From: an uncultured Eubacteriales bacterium
Lineage (GTDB): Bacteria > Bacillota > Clostridia > Oscillospirales > CAG-272
Length of the DNA: 16,751 nucleotides
Direction of reading: 5' to 3'
Assembly: GCA_900556615.1 (NCBI GenBank)
Contig: USPP01000007.1
Span: 1 to 16,751 of the forward strand
Shown: in pieces, positions 1-7,349 of the stretch
How positions within the stretch are numbered: position 1 is the first letter of the stretch
Layout: each line of letters begins with the position of its first letter
Notes under the pieces: model-generated
The model's database searches: none
What the model was told of the DNA's origin: nothing
The model's input: only the letters and a program-made list of their open reading frames with translations
Position numbers and translations under genes: made by a program

Positions 1-939
1 AGTTGCGTGAGATGTATCACCCTGATAAAATTTATCAAACATTCTCTTTCCCACATCGGCGGAAATGCCGCATCCCGTATCGCTTATTTTTACAATAGCA
101 TAATTTTCATCTGACTTAATGGACAGCGAGACAGTACCGCCGTTTTCGGTGAATTTAATTGCATTGGAAAACAGATTGTTCCATACAAGGCTCATCATTT
201 CCGCATCGGATTTCACGGTGATACCATCCTCAATGTCCGTTTCGATATTCAGTTCTTTTTTCTCCCACGCTTCTTCAAAGGCGAGTAAGCACTGGCACAC
301 TTGCTCACTAAGGTCATATTCTTCAAATTGCGGTGTTATCTGCTGATTTTCCAGTTTGTTCAGTTTCAGTATATTTGTAATAAGGCTTGCAAGACGGCGG
401 GAAGCCTCGGTAATTGCTTTTGCGTACTCCATACGCCTTTCCTCGGTTAAACCCGGTTGCTGTAGAAGCGTTCCGTAATTTTGCATGACAGCAAGGGGAG
501 TTTTGAGTTCGTGTGATACATTTGCCACAAAATCGGTACGAAGTGTTTCGGTAGAGGATAATTCCTCTGCCATTTTGTTGAAGCATTCTGCAATTTCATT
601 GAAGCGATCTTCGGTATCGACTGTTTTTATCTTCGGAATACGTACTGAAAAATCGCCCTGTGTCAGCCGTTTTCCCGCATCAATAATCTTTTTTGCAGGA
701 CGTTCCACGGTCAGTTTTCTGCGAATATGGTCGCCTATCGTCAAAAGAAGGGTAATAACAAGCACGTTAAGCATCGTCAGTTTTGCAGAGGCCTCTACAT
801 TAGCGGCAGTAAACTCCAAATCAACTGTCTCTGACAGACTGTTCAGAAATAAAGTCATACAACAAGTTACAACAAAGCCAACAAATATAAAAAAAATGAT
901 AAAATTGTAGATCGATTTCAATATTCTGTTGACTTTCAT
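1..939 (-). CDS. sensor histidine kinase of a two-component system (C-terminus cut by window edge)
   Basis: This is a membrane sensor kinase that autophosphorylates on His and passes the phosphate to the response regulator encoded just upstream. The ATG at 937-939 overlaps the regulator's TGA as ATGA, which implies translational coupling; 313 codons are visible. A first hydrophobic segment lies near residues 10-31 and a second (LNVLVITLLLTIG) near 57-69, leaving only a short (~25 residue) extracytoplasmic loop. A HAMP-like linker follows, starting at RRKLTVERPAKKI. The H-box NVSHELKTP carries phospho-acceptor His143, the N-box is NNLFSNAIKF, the G1 box is DTGCGI and the F-box is MFDKFYQGDTSH. 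The G2 box (GLGL) lies outside the window. The tiny extracellular loop is typical of intramembrane-sensing kinases that work with ABC transporters and respond to envelope damage or antimicrobial peptides. That link is inferred from loop size and from the adjacent BcrA-type ABC genes. The exact ligand cannot be read from sequence. Confidence 0.95.
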   Translation of the reverse strand, partial: MKVNRILKSIYNFIIFFIFVGFVVTCCMTLFLNSLSETVDLEFTAANVEASAKLTMLNVLVITLLLTIGDHIRRKLTVERPAKKIIDAGKRLTQGDFSVRIPKIKTVDTEDRFNEIAECFNKMAEELSSTETLRTDFVANVSHELKTPLAVMQNYGTLLQQPGLTEERRMEYAKAITEASRRLASLITNILKLNKLENQQITPQFEEYDLSEQVCQCLLAFEEAWEKKELNIETDIEDGITVKSDAEMMSLVWNNLFSNAIKFTENGGTVSLSIKSDENYAIVKISDTGCGISADVGKRMFDKFYQGDTSHAT

Positions 940-1607
940 TTGATCACCGCCTTGTAGCCAAGTCCGTGAACAGTTTTGATTTCAAAATCTTCACAATCAG
1001 CAAGTTTGCCACGAAGCTTGGTCATATATACATCAACGGCTCTTGGTGCGGTTTCAGTATCTGCATCCCAAAATTCATCCATAAGCTGCATCCTCGTAAA
1101 TGTCCTTTTGGGATAAGAAAGTAACTTGTATAGAATACTGAACTCACGATTGATAAGGGGAATTTCCTCATCATTTAGGTATGCGGTATGTTCATCTACA
1201 TCCATCGTAAAATTGCCCACTTCAAGTCTGCGGCTGCTTGCTATTTTTGCACGGCGGAGCAATGCGCCGATACGCAGGAACAGTTCGTCGAGGTCAATTG
1301 GCTTTACCATATAATCGTCTACACCAATACGGAAACCTCGTTGCTTTGACGCAATATCGTCACGAGCTGTCATAAAGAGAATAGGAATATCCTCATTCAA
1401 CTCTCTGACGTTTCTCGCAAATTCAAAACCGTCAACTCCTGGCATCATAATGTCTGAAACGATAAGATCAAACATGTTATCATAAAGTGCATCGTAAGCT
1501 TCTGTTGCATTTAAGCATCCGGTAGCATCATAACCGCTGTGATTCAAAAAGGAGCATACACTCTTGTTTAGCTCCTTGTCATCCTCAACAACCAATATCT
1601 TAAACAT
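936..1607 (-). CDS. OmpR/PhoB-family response regulator
   Basis: This DNA-binding response regulator is the partner of the kinase at 1-939. The receiver domain covers residues 1-115, with acidic pocket E8-D9-D10, phospho-acceptor Asp52 (VSDIMMPG), Thr80 (LFMTARDD) and Lys102 (VKP). A winged-helix effector follows at about 128-222, ending in the usual hairpin TVHGLGYKAVIK. I chose the ATG at 1605-1607 (MFKILVVEDD) over an in-frame ATG 15 nt upstream, because the upstream ATG is itself part of the GGAGG ribosome binding site, which sits 8 nt before MFK. The product is 223 residues, normal for the family. The gene has its own promoter (1642-1693) after a strong terminator (1701-1730), so it is transcribed apart from the ABC genes. 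That promoter carries the same half-sites as three others nearby, which suggests autoregulation. Confidence 0.96.
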   Translation of the reverse strand: MFKILVVEDDKELNKSVCSFLNHSGYDATGCLNATEAYDALYDNMFDLIVSDIMMPGVDGFEFARNVRELNEDIPILFMTARDDIASKQRGFRIGVDDYMVKPIDLDELFLRIGALLRRAKIASSRRLEVGNFTMDVDEHTAYLNDEEIPLINREFSILYKLLSYPKRTFTRMQLMDEFWDADTETAPRAVDVYMTKLRGKLADCEDFEIKTVHGLGYKAVIK

Positions 1608-1641
1608 AGTTGAAACCTCCATTTACCATCTATCATCGTAT

Positions 1642-1693
1642 AGTATAACACCTAAATGTTAAAGTTTTGTTTGCGTTTGATCTGTTTTGTAAT
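1642..1693 (-). promoter_or_regulatory. promoter of the response regulator-kinase operon with phased AACA half-sites
   Basis: An extended -10 (TGT then TATACT, hexamer at 1642-1647) sits about 35 nt upstream of the regulator start. No good -35 is present. Instead, half-sites begin 11 bp apart: AACATTTAGGT starting at 1660, AACAAAACTTT starting at 1671 and a weaker GATCAAACGCA starting at 1682 (read on the minus strand). The half-site nearest the -10 occupies the same position in the promoters at 7093, 8289 and 9015. The arrangement fits direct-repeat binding by an OmpR-family activator; that the neighbouring regulator binds here is inference. Confidence 0.6.
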
Positions 1694-1700
1694 TTTTTTG

Positions 1701-1730
1701 AAAAACAGAGTCGGAAAAATTCCGACTCTG
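1701..1730 (-). terminator. intrinsic terminator after the second ABC permease
   Basis: A perfect 11-bp stem (CAGAGTCGGAA / TTCCGACTCTG) with a 3-nt loop is followed on the minus strand by TTTTT. It starts 7 nt after the permease stop codon and separates the ABC operon from the response regulator-kinase operon. Confidence 0.92.
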
Positions 1731-1737
1731 CTGAAAA

Positions 1738-2544
1738 TTAAACCAAACTCGTTTTCTTTAACACAATATTGCTTGCTGTACCCAGACCAATAGCAAACAA
1801 AGCACCACCTGCAAGGCAGAGTACCACATTCAACATTGTGGAGCCAAGAGGGGTAATCATTCCTACCATCATAAATAGCAGCATACCGGCACCGAGAGAA
1901 CCACAAAGGCAAAGCCACGTTTTCTGCTTCGCTGCCACACTGATAAGTACATCGATGGCAACAAATACAAGCATCAGAAACACCTTTGCCAGCATACACA
2001 TTGCCAAATTTCCGGTCCCCAACCCGTGAAGATCAAAGGACAGTCCTGCAATCGTACCGCCCAGCATCGAGCCAACAAAATAGAAAATCAGCATCAGTCC
2101 ACCGCATACAAATCCGGCGAGTGTCTTGGAAATGACATAATCGCCCTTTTTTGCACGGACGGTAAAGAGGTTCTTTGCATAACCCGATTTAAAATCCTCA
2201 GAAATAAAGAGGCAGATAAACGCTGCAACACCCATAAACATCATATTGATATTGCACATTGCAAAAATTTCTGAACCGCCCATTTCGATACCGTCAAAGC
2301 TGCCGATGTTCTGCCATGTGTTTTCGGGACCTCTCATTACAGTTTCCACGCCAGTTTGCGGATCGACGGAAACAGAGCCGTCCATCATTGCCATCATAAC
2401 CGTCATTAAGATGGGAAGTATCACCGCACAGGCAAGCAGGATATAAAGCAGACGGGATTTAAACATTCTTCTGAAATCTACTTTAAGCATGCTGCCAAGG
2501 CGTTTACCGAAGCTGGCAGTTTCAAATTTCACAGTATTCTCCAT
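1738..2544 (-). CDS. ABC-2 type permease of a BcrA-like transporter (pair 2)
   Basis: This 268-residue integral membrane protein is the membrane partner of the ATPase encoded just upstream. An N-terminal amphipathic stretch (GKRLGSMLKVDFRRMFKSR) precedes TM1 (LLYILLACAVILPILMTVMM). A long extracytoplasmic loop follows at about 52-95, then about five more hydrophobic segments. The loop after TM2 contains DFKSGYAKNLF followed by the cationic stretch RAKKGDY. Its counterpart in the permease at 3455 (DYKSGYVKQLF, then HAKKQDY) shows the two are paralogues. In this family such permeases act in bacitracin or lantibiotic immunity and similar envelope-drug export; the substrate here is unknown. The ATG (2542-2544) lies 2 nt after the ATPase stop, with GGGAGGC inside the ATPase 3' end as its ribosome binding site. 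The transcript ends at the terminator 1701-1730. Confidence 0.88.
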   Translation of the reverse strand: MENTVKFETASFGKRLGSMLKVDFRRMFKSRLLYILLACAVILPILMTVMMAMMDGSVSVDPQTGVETVMRGPENTWQNIGSFDGIEMGGSEIFAMCNINMMFMGVAAFICLFISEDFKSGYAKNLFTVRAKKGDYVISKTLAGFVCGGLMLIFYFVGSMLGGTIAGLSFDLHGLGTGNLAMCMLAKVFLMLVFVAIDVLISVAAKQKTWLCLCGSLGAGMLLFMMVGMITPLGSTMLNVVLCLAGGALFAIGLGTASNIVLKKTSLV

Positions 2545-2546
2545 GA

Positions 2547-3443
2547 TTATTTGCCTCCCTTCATAAGATCAATATAGTATTCTTCCAGAGCGATCTTATT
2601 CGTTCTTATTTCCGTAACACAAATTCCGTTTTCGTATAGATATGTCACGATCTCTTCCGGAGTTGTCAAATCGTAAACACGTATAAAGCCTTCTTCATCT
2701 TCTTCCACACGAGAGTATTTACAACAGAGAAGCATTTTGCTGCGGTTCATTTCCGCCGTTGTCAGCGCCACATAGACACGGCAGGAGTTTTCAAGTTCTT
2801 CGGCGGTCATTTCACACAGCAGTTTACCGCCACGAATAATACCGTAGTGGGTGGCTATCTTTTCAAGCTCACCGAGAATATGAGAAGAAATGAGAATGGT
2901 TGTGCCGTTTTTACTCAAATCTGTCAGCACTTCACGCATAATACGCATACCATCTGCATCCAAACCGTTGATAGGCTCGTCCAGAACAAGTAGTTTTGGA
3001 TTGCCCAGCAATGCCATAGCAATGCCAACCCTCTGCTTCATACCGAGAGAACAGTTTTTGAATTTATTTCCTGCCGCCCCCTCCATTCTGACCGTTTTCA
3101 GCATCTTAACGATTTCTTTTTCCGCATCGGAAATGCCAAGGTTTGCCGCCTGAAGCATCATATTGTCCCAAACAGTCAGATTGGGGAAACAGCCGGGTGT
3201 TTCGATCAGTACGCCAATCTTCGCTCTCACTGACTGATCTGTATAATTCTTTCCGTACAGCTTGATAGAACCGCCACTTACGGGAATCAGACCACAGATC
3301 ATCTTCTCTGTGGTGGACTTACCGGAGCCGTTTTCACCGATAAAGCCGTAGATCGCACCCATTGGAACCGTCATATCAAGACCGCAAACAGCCTGTTTTG
3401 AACCAAAATTTTTAGAAAGATTTTTAATTTCAACTGCGTTCAT
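2547..3443 (-). CDS. ABC transporter ATPase, BcrA/bacitracin-lantibiotic immunity type (pair 2)
   Basis: This 298-residue nucleotide-binding subunit has Walker A GENGSGKST at 36-44, a signature written CSLGMKQR instead of LSGGQ, Walker B LLVLDEPINGLD, and H-loop ISSHILGELE. At the Q-loop position it has Glu (LIETPGCFP), as is usual in the BcrA branch. The region after about residue 215 is an accessory C-terminal domain ending near LEEYYIDLM. It is a clear paralogue of the ATPase at 4260-5162 (KIATHYGIIR and GLGMKQR-like blocks are shared, and both start MNA-EI). The Walker A is followed by TTEKM where the sister protein has TTMKL. It starts 11 nt after the permease at 3455 ends, with AAGGGGTG as ribosome binding site, and is followed 2 nt later by its own permease. 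The role in export of, or resistance to, membrane-active peptides is inferred from family membership. Confidence 0.92.
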   Translation of the reverse strand: MNAVEIKNLSKNFGSKQAVCGLDMTVPMGAIYGFIGENGSGKSTTEKMICGLIPVSGGSIKLYGKNYTDQSVRAKIGVLIETPGCFPNLTVWDNMMLQAANLGISDAEKEIVKMLKTVRMEGAAGNKFKNCSLGMKQRVGIAMALLGNPKLLVLDEPINGLDADGMRIMREVLTDLSKNGTTILISSHILGELEKIATHYGIIRGGKLLCEMTAEELENSCRVYVALTTAEMNRSKMLLCCKYSRVEEDEEGFIRVYDLTTPEEIVTYLYENGICVTEIRTNKIALEEYYIDLMKGGK

Positions 3444-3454
3444 CGTGACACCCC

Positions 3455-4258
3455 TTAATATACATCACTCTTATTCAAAATGTGCGTACCCAGCAGATTA
3501 TAGATGACCGCCCACGAGACTGAGCAAACAACGCAAACTACCAATGTCAAAGGCGTTGCGGACAGGCAGGCATATACGGAAGAACCGTAGAGGAAAATGT
3601 TCAAAATTGAAGTGTTTCCTAAAATAGCCGCCACACCGATAATCAAAATACCTGTTCCAAAGAAGAAGGAGGATGCAATTGAAATTCCAAAATATCTTCT
3701 GAAAATGACATTGAGAAAGGTATAAAGGCTTGCCCAGCCGAGGCTCATGACCATCTTGCTCAAAATCGCAATTATCAACGAACCCACATTTACTTTCAGA
3801 GAAAGACCGGAAAGAAGTCCGGAAACCGTTCCACCGATCAAATAAGTTACACACATACACGCCATGGCAAAGGCGCTGACCAGTGCCTTGGAAAGCATGT
3901 AGTCTTGCTTTTTGGCATGTGTGGTAAATAGCTGTTTTACATAGCCGCTTTTATAATCATGGCCGATAAAAATAGAAACCATAATACCACCGAAAATAAA
4001 GACCATATTCATGTTGGCATAATCCGCAATGCCCTTTACAACGTAAAGCGGCTCGGATGCGGCAATAATCTGCCATGCGGTTGTATATATAGAGGCTCCT
4101 TCGCCACCACCCATAGATACGAGTGCCGGAATGATAGCGGCAATACCGAGGAAGATATAAAACATCGGCGTGTGGAATAGGCGGTAGAAGTCTACGCCAA
4201 GCATACCCTTGATGCGCTGTGCGAAGCTGGGATTTTTGAATTTCACTTCTTTTGTCAT
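3455..4258 (-). CDS. ABC-2 type permease of a BcrA-like transporter (pair 1)
   Basis: This 267-residue membrane protein has TM1 near residues 32-50 (FYIFLGIAAIIPALVSM), an extracytoplasmic loop, then about five further hydrophobic stretches. The cytoplasmic N-terminus (FAQRIKGMLGVDFYRLF) and the DYKSGYVKQLFTTHAKKQDY loop match the permease at 1738 in position and pattern. The gene starts 1 nt from the stop of the ATPase at 4260, with AGGAGG nine nt before the ATG and inside the ATPase coding end, so the two are translationally tight. It probably forms a transporter with that ATPase; whether the two pairs form one mixed complex or two separate pumps cannot be told from sequence. Confidence 0.88.
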   Translation of the reverse strand: MTKEVKFKNPSFAQRIKGMLGVDFYRLFHTPMFYIFLGIAAIIPALVSMGGGEGASIYTTAWQIIAASEPLYVVKGIADYANMNMVFIFGGIMVSIFIGHDYKSGYVKQLFTTHAKKQDYMLSKALVSAFAMACMCVTYLIGGTVSGLLSGLSLKVNVGSLIIAILSKMVMSLGWASLYTFLNVIFRRYFGISIASSFFFGTGILIIGVAAILGNTSILNIFLYGSSVYACLSATPLTLVVCVVCSVSWAVIYNLLGTHILNKSDVY

Positions 4259-4259
4259 T

Positions 4260-5162
4260 TTATTTTTCCTCCTTTGCCGACATCATCTCGATATAGTATT
4301 CGGTGAGACCGATTTTATTCTTTTTGATCTCGCTGACAACATGACCGTTTTTCATTAAGTAATCAACGATCTCAGCCGTATCATCCGCATCGTAAACACG
4401 GATATATTCCTCTTCTTCCCGAACATCCGTAAACTTTTTAGCAAGAACAGCTTTTGCGCCCTGTATATCCTTTGTTTTCAGCGATACGAAAACCTGTGCT
4501 CTGTTATCCATATCCTTTGCCGAGAGTTCCATCATCATTTTGCCCTGACGAATAATGCCGTAGTGGGTAGCGATTTTCTCCAGCTCACCGAGAATATGGG
4601 AGGAAATGAGAACGGTACAGCCATATTTTTTCGTAATATCCATAAGGATCTCACGCATAATGCGCATACCGTCAGTATCCAATCCGTTAATAGGCTCGTC
4701 AAGAATGAGCAGAGCAGGATCACCAAGGAGTGCCATTGCAATGCCGATGCGCTGCTTCATACCGAGAGAGCAGGACTTAAATTTAATGTTCGCCGAGTCC
4801 TCCATACGTACGATTTCAAGCACACGGTGAATTTCCTCATCGGCATTTTTGATGCCGAGATTGATACATTGCATTTTTAAGTTTTGATACACGCTTGATC
4901 CGGGAAAACAGCCGGGATCTTCTATCAATGCACCGACTCTCACTCTCACACCTGGATCAGTATGCTCCCTGTTAAACAATTTAATTTCGCCTTCATTTGC
5001 CACCAGATGACCGCAAAGCAGCTTCATCGTTGTGGACTTGCCACTGCCGTTCTCACCGATAAAACCGTAAATTGAACCGACAGGCACGGTCATATTCAAA
5101 TGATCTACAGCGTAAAGCCCACGAAAGCTTTTTGATAGATTTCGTATTTCAATAGCGTTCAT
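4260..5162 (-). CDS. ABC transporter ATPase, BcrA/bacitracin-lantibiotic immunity type (pair 1)
   Basis: This 300-residue ATPase has Walker A GENGSGKST (36-44), Glu81 at the Q-loop (ALIEDPGCFPG), signature CSLGMKQR (131-138), Walker B LLILDEPINGLD with catalytic Glu156, and H-loop His189 (LISSHILGE). The last ~85 residues form the accessory tail seen in this branch, ending TEYYIEMM. The start is supported by AAGGAG eight nt before ATG. It follows the cardiolipin synthase by 17 nt and precedes permease 1 by 1 nt, so cls and both transporter pairs form one operon. No lantibiotic precursor or modification gene is visible, so this looks like a resistance or stress-response pump rather than the immunity part of a bacteriocin cluster (inference). 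Confidence 0.92.
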   Translation of the reverse strand: MNAIEIRNLSKSFRGLYAVDHLNMTVPVGSIYGFIGENGSGKSTTMKLLCGHLVANEGEIKLFNREHTDPGVRVRVGALIEDPGCFPGSSVYQNLKMQCINLGIKNADEEIHRVLEIVRMEDSANIKFKSCSLGMKQRIGIAMALLGDPALLILDEPINGLDTDGMRIMREILMDITKKYGCTVLISSHILGELEKIATHYGIIRQGKMMMELSAKDMDNRAQVFVSLKTKDIQGAKAVLAKKFTDVREEEEYIRVYDADDTAEIVDYLMKNGHVVSEIKKNKIGLTEYYIEMMSAKEEK

Positions 5163-5179
5163 TTATTTTTCTCCTTTTC

Positions 5180-6745
5180 TTAAAGCATCGGTGCGAATAT
5201 TCGTACAACCGCACAAATAAATCGCTGTAAAAGATTTGTTTTCAGCATATCCCTTGTCACCGTAATGGATTTCCCCATCGTATCGATAATGTCATTTTTT
5301 AAATTCTTAATCAACCCAGTACGATACATCCATACGCCGTTTTCAAAGTGATGAACAAGACTGCGGTAGTCCAGATTGATCGTTCCGATCATTGCATATT
5401 TGTCGTCCGTAAGGTAAGATTTTGCGTGAATGAATCCCGGCTCATACTCGTAGATTTTTACGCCCGCTTTCATAAGGCGGTGGTAATAGCTTTGCGTCAT
5501 AGCAAAAATCAGCTTCTTGTCGGGAATATGAGGCACGATAATACGAACATCCACACCTCGGAGTGCTGCGTTCTCAATGCTGGTACACAGGTCGTTATCA
5601 ATGATAAGATAAGGCGTTGTCATCCACATATATTCCGTTGCGCTGTTCAGCATATTTTGGATGACGCTTTTTCCGACTCTACGTTCATACAGCGGATGCG
5701 GACCATCGCCGAAGGGAATAATATATCCGTCCTCCTTGATGCCGCTTTGTGTTGGGAATAGCCCCGCTTTGATTTCCGGCATCTTTCTTACATTGATACC
5801 GTAATCAATCAAAAACAACTTGGTCAGTTCCCATACTGCCTCGCCCTCCAAGCGAATGGCAGTATCTTTCCAATGACCGTGCTTGACTACCGCATTGATA
5901 TATTCATCAGCAAGGTTAATGCCGCCGGTATAACCAACCTTGCCGTCTATGACTGTGATCTTGCGGTGACTGCGGTTATTAAACTCGCTGTCAGCATTAC
6001 CCTTTAGTAGGGAAAACGGTGTAGCATGGATTCCACAGGATTTCAAAATTGTATGGTAATTTCCCGGTAGCGTCATCATACATCCGATGTCATCATATAC
6101 CACCTTCACGTCCACGCCCTGCGTGGCCTTCTCTTTCAGAATATCCAAAATGGAATTCCAAAGCTTTCCTTCCTCGATGATGAAGTATTCCATATAGATG
6201 AATTTTTCAGCACTACGCAAATCCTCAAGAAGCCGAGTGTGCATATCTTCACCAAGGGGAAAATACTTCAGCTTTGTGTTCGTAAAGATAGAACATTCCG
6301 CGATATTGCAAAGCATTTTGGCCTGAGACGCGGCAACTGGATTTTCCCTGTGTAATTCAGAAAATAGTACCGAATCATCTTTTTTATAGCCCATGTTTTT
6401 CAATGCAGCAAGCCGTTTTACAAACTTGTTCTGCAAGGTTCTGGAATAGAACATAAAGTAGAGCATAAACCCAACTATGGGAATGATCAACACGAATAAC
6501 AACCACGGCACCTTATAATCCGGATTATCATCCGATGCAATAATTCTAATAACGCAGAAGATTTCTGTTGCCCACGCTGCAAGGTAAAAATAAGGAACAT
6601 AGTAACATAATGCCACTACGATACCAATAACCGCCAACACCTCCAGCAAGATAATAAGGACAGCAAGGATATAACGAAAGGGGATATATTGGTACTCCTT
6701 TTCAATTATTTTTTCACCCGCCTGATAACTATATTTTCGTTTCAC
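5180..6745 (-). CDS. cls: cardiolipin synthase (phospholipase D family)
   Basis: This membrane enzyme condenses two phosphatidylglycerol molecules into cardiolipin and glycerol. Two N-terminal TM segments (about residues 24-50 and 80-99) precede two phospholipase D HKD motifs. The first is HRKITVID (His260, Lys262, Asp267, followed by GYTGG); the second is HAKSYLTD (His440, Lys442, Asp447, followed by GTINLDYRS). I prefer the GTG at 6743-6745 (MKRKYSYQ, 521 residues). A GTG 12 nt upstream is possible, but it overlaps the GGAGG that lies 5 nt before the chosen start and has no site of its own. It is first in the operon with the two ABC pairs. No promoter is visible between it and a terminator hairpin ending about 20 nt upstream, so expression probably depends on read-through from the gene at 6806. 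Cardiolipin changes are a known route of protection against cationic peptides, which fits the context. Confidence 0.94.
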   Translation of the reverse strand: MKRKYSYQAGEKIIEKEYQYIPFRYILAVLIILLEVLAVIGIVVALCYYVPYFYLAAWATEIFCVIRIIASDDNPDYKVPWLLFVLIIPIVGFMLYFMFYSRTLQNKFVKRLAALKNMGYKKDDSVLFSELHRENPVAASQAKMLCNIAECSIFTNTKLKYFPLGEDMHTRLLEDLRSAEKFIYMEYFIIEEGKLWNSILDILKEKATQGVDVKVVYDDIGCMMTLPGNYHTILKSCGIHATPFSLLKGNADSEFNNRSHRKITVIDGKVGYTGGINLADEYINAVVKHGHWKDTAIRLEGEAVWELTKLFLIDYGINVRKMPEIKAGLFPTQSGIKEDGYIIPFGDGPHPLYERRVGKSVIQNMLNSATEYMWMTTPYLIIDNDLCTSIENAALRGVDVRIIVPHIPDKKLIFAMTQSYYHRLMKAGVKIYEYEPGFIHAKSYLTDDKYAMIGTINLDYRSLVHHFENGVWMYRTGLIKNLKNDIIDTMGKSITVTRDMLKTNLLQRFICAVVRIFAPML

Positions 6746-6766
6746 AGATACCTCCACACATAGCCG

Positions 6767-6797
6767 AAAAGCGAGACGATTTTCCGCCTCGCTTTTT
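6767..6797 (-). terminator. intrinsic terminator or attenuator between the small helical protein gene and cls
   Basis: On the minus strand GCGAGGCG pairs with CGTCTCGC (one G-U pair) around a 6-nt loop, flanked by AAAAA before and TTTT after. It begins about 9 nt after the stop of the 6806 gene and ends about 20 nt before the cls start. There is no room for a separate promoter after it, so it probably sets the ratio between the small gene and the long cls-ABC operon. Confidence 0.8.
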
Positions 6798-6805
6798 GCA
6801 CTACA

Positions 6806-7054
6806 TTATTTCTGTCTGGATTTCGCAAGGTCAATGCGTTCCTGAGCAGCAGCAGTGCGGGCCTTTGCCTCTGCAATCTGAGCGTCACGTTCATCCTGCA
6901 TCTTAGCCTGGACACCGGCAGGGGTCATCTTTGCTTCTTCCCACTGTGCCTTGCTTTCTGCCTTCACAGCTTCAAATTGTGCCTTATCGACCTCATGCTG
7001 TGCCTTAGCGTTTTCTTTCATGTCCTGAAATGCTTTCTTAAAAAATTCACTCAT
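6806..7054 (-). CDS. small, highly charged alpha-helical protein (82 aa), function unknown
   Basis: The protein is rich in Ala, Lys, Glu and Gln (HEVDKAQFEAVKAESKAQWEEAK, read as two runs around residue 30), with no signal peptide, membrane segment or cysteine. One probable helix break (MTPAG) falls at 43-47. It looks like two amphipathic or coiled-coil helices. I do not recognise a named family. AAGGAG lies 10 nt before the ATG, and the gene has its own extended -10 promoter with phased AACA half-sites (7093-7144). It is first in the transcript that may read through into cls and the ABC pairs. A membrane-surface or phage-shock-like role is suggested only by its context and composition. Confidence 0.85.
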   Translation of the reverse strand: MSEFFKKAFQDMKENAKAQHEVDKAQFEAVKAESKAQWEEAKMTPAGVQAKMQDERDAQIAEAKARTAAAQERIDLAKSRQK

Positions 7055-7092
7055 TGTTCTCTGTCTCCTTTTTGTTTTTATTTTATAGGTTG

Positions 7093-7144
7093 ATTATAAC
7101 AACCCAATGTTTGAAAAATAATTACAATATGTTTCTAAAATGTT
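7093..7144 (-). promoter_or_regulatory. promoter with phased AACA half-sites upstream of the 82-aa protein gene
   Basis: An extended -10 (TGT then TATAAT, hexamer 7093-7098) has no -35. Minus-strand half-sites AACATTTTAGA and AACATATTGTA begin at 7144 and 7133, exactly 11 bp apart, and a third AACA begins at 7111 (two further turns). All three positions relative to the -10 equal those in the promoters at 8289 and 9015. It probably drives the 82-aa gene and, by read-through, cls and the ABC genes. Confidence 0.62.
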
Positions 7145-7181
7145 ATTATCTGATTTTTTATATCTGTTTGGAAATTGATAT

Positions 7182-7345
7182 TAGGGACCTCTAATAATTC
7201 AATGTACATAGACGGCAAAGAGATTTTTTCGTCAGTCTAAACAAAAATTCCGCAGACAGAGTATCCATCTATCAAGAATTTTTGTGACAAATGATGGAAA
7301 ACAGATCGAGCCGGATTTGGGCAGTGAATTTTTAGAGATGCCCTA
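7182..7345. mobile_element. IS remnant or MITE-like element with terminal inverted repeats
   Basis: A left end TAGGGACCTCTAATAATTC (7182-7200) and a right end GAATTTTTAGAGATGCCCTA (7326-7345) are inverted repeats, matching at about 17 of 20 positions with one single-base gap. Inside is a second perfect 10-bp inverted repeat (ACAAAAATTC / GAATTTTTGT). No intact transposase fits in 164 bp; only short open fragments occur, and no target duplication is obvious. It sits 4 bp beyond the stop of the HD gene and just upstream of a regulated promoter. IS family cannot be assigned without a search. Confidence 0.5.
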
Positions 7346-7349
7346 TTCT

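Noticed and set aside
5348..5761. A 137-codon plus-strand ORF inside cls
   Set aside because: It is antisense to the second HKD domain of a well-supported phospholipase D family gene and has no start signals.
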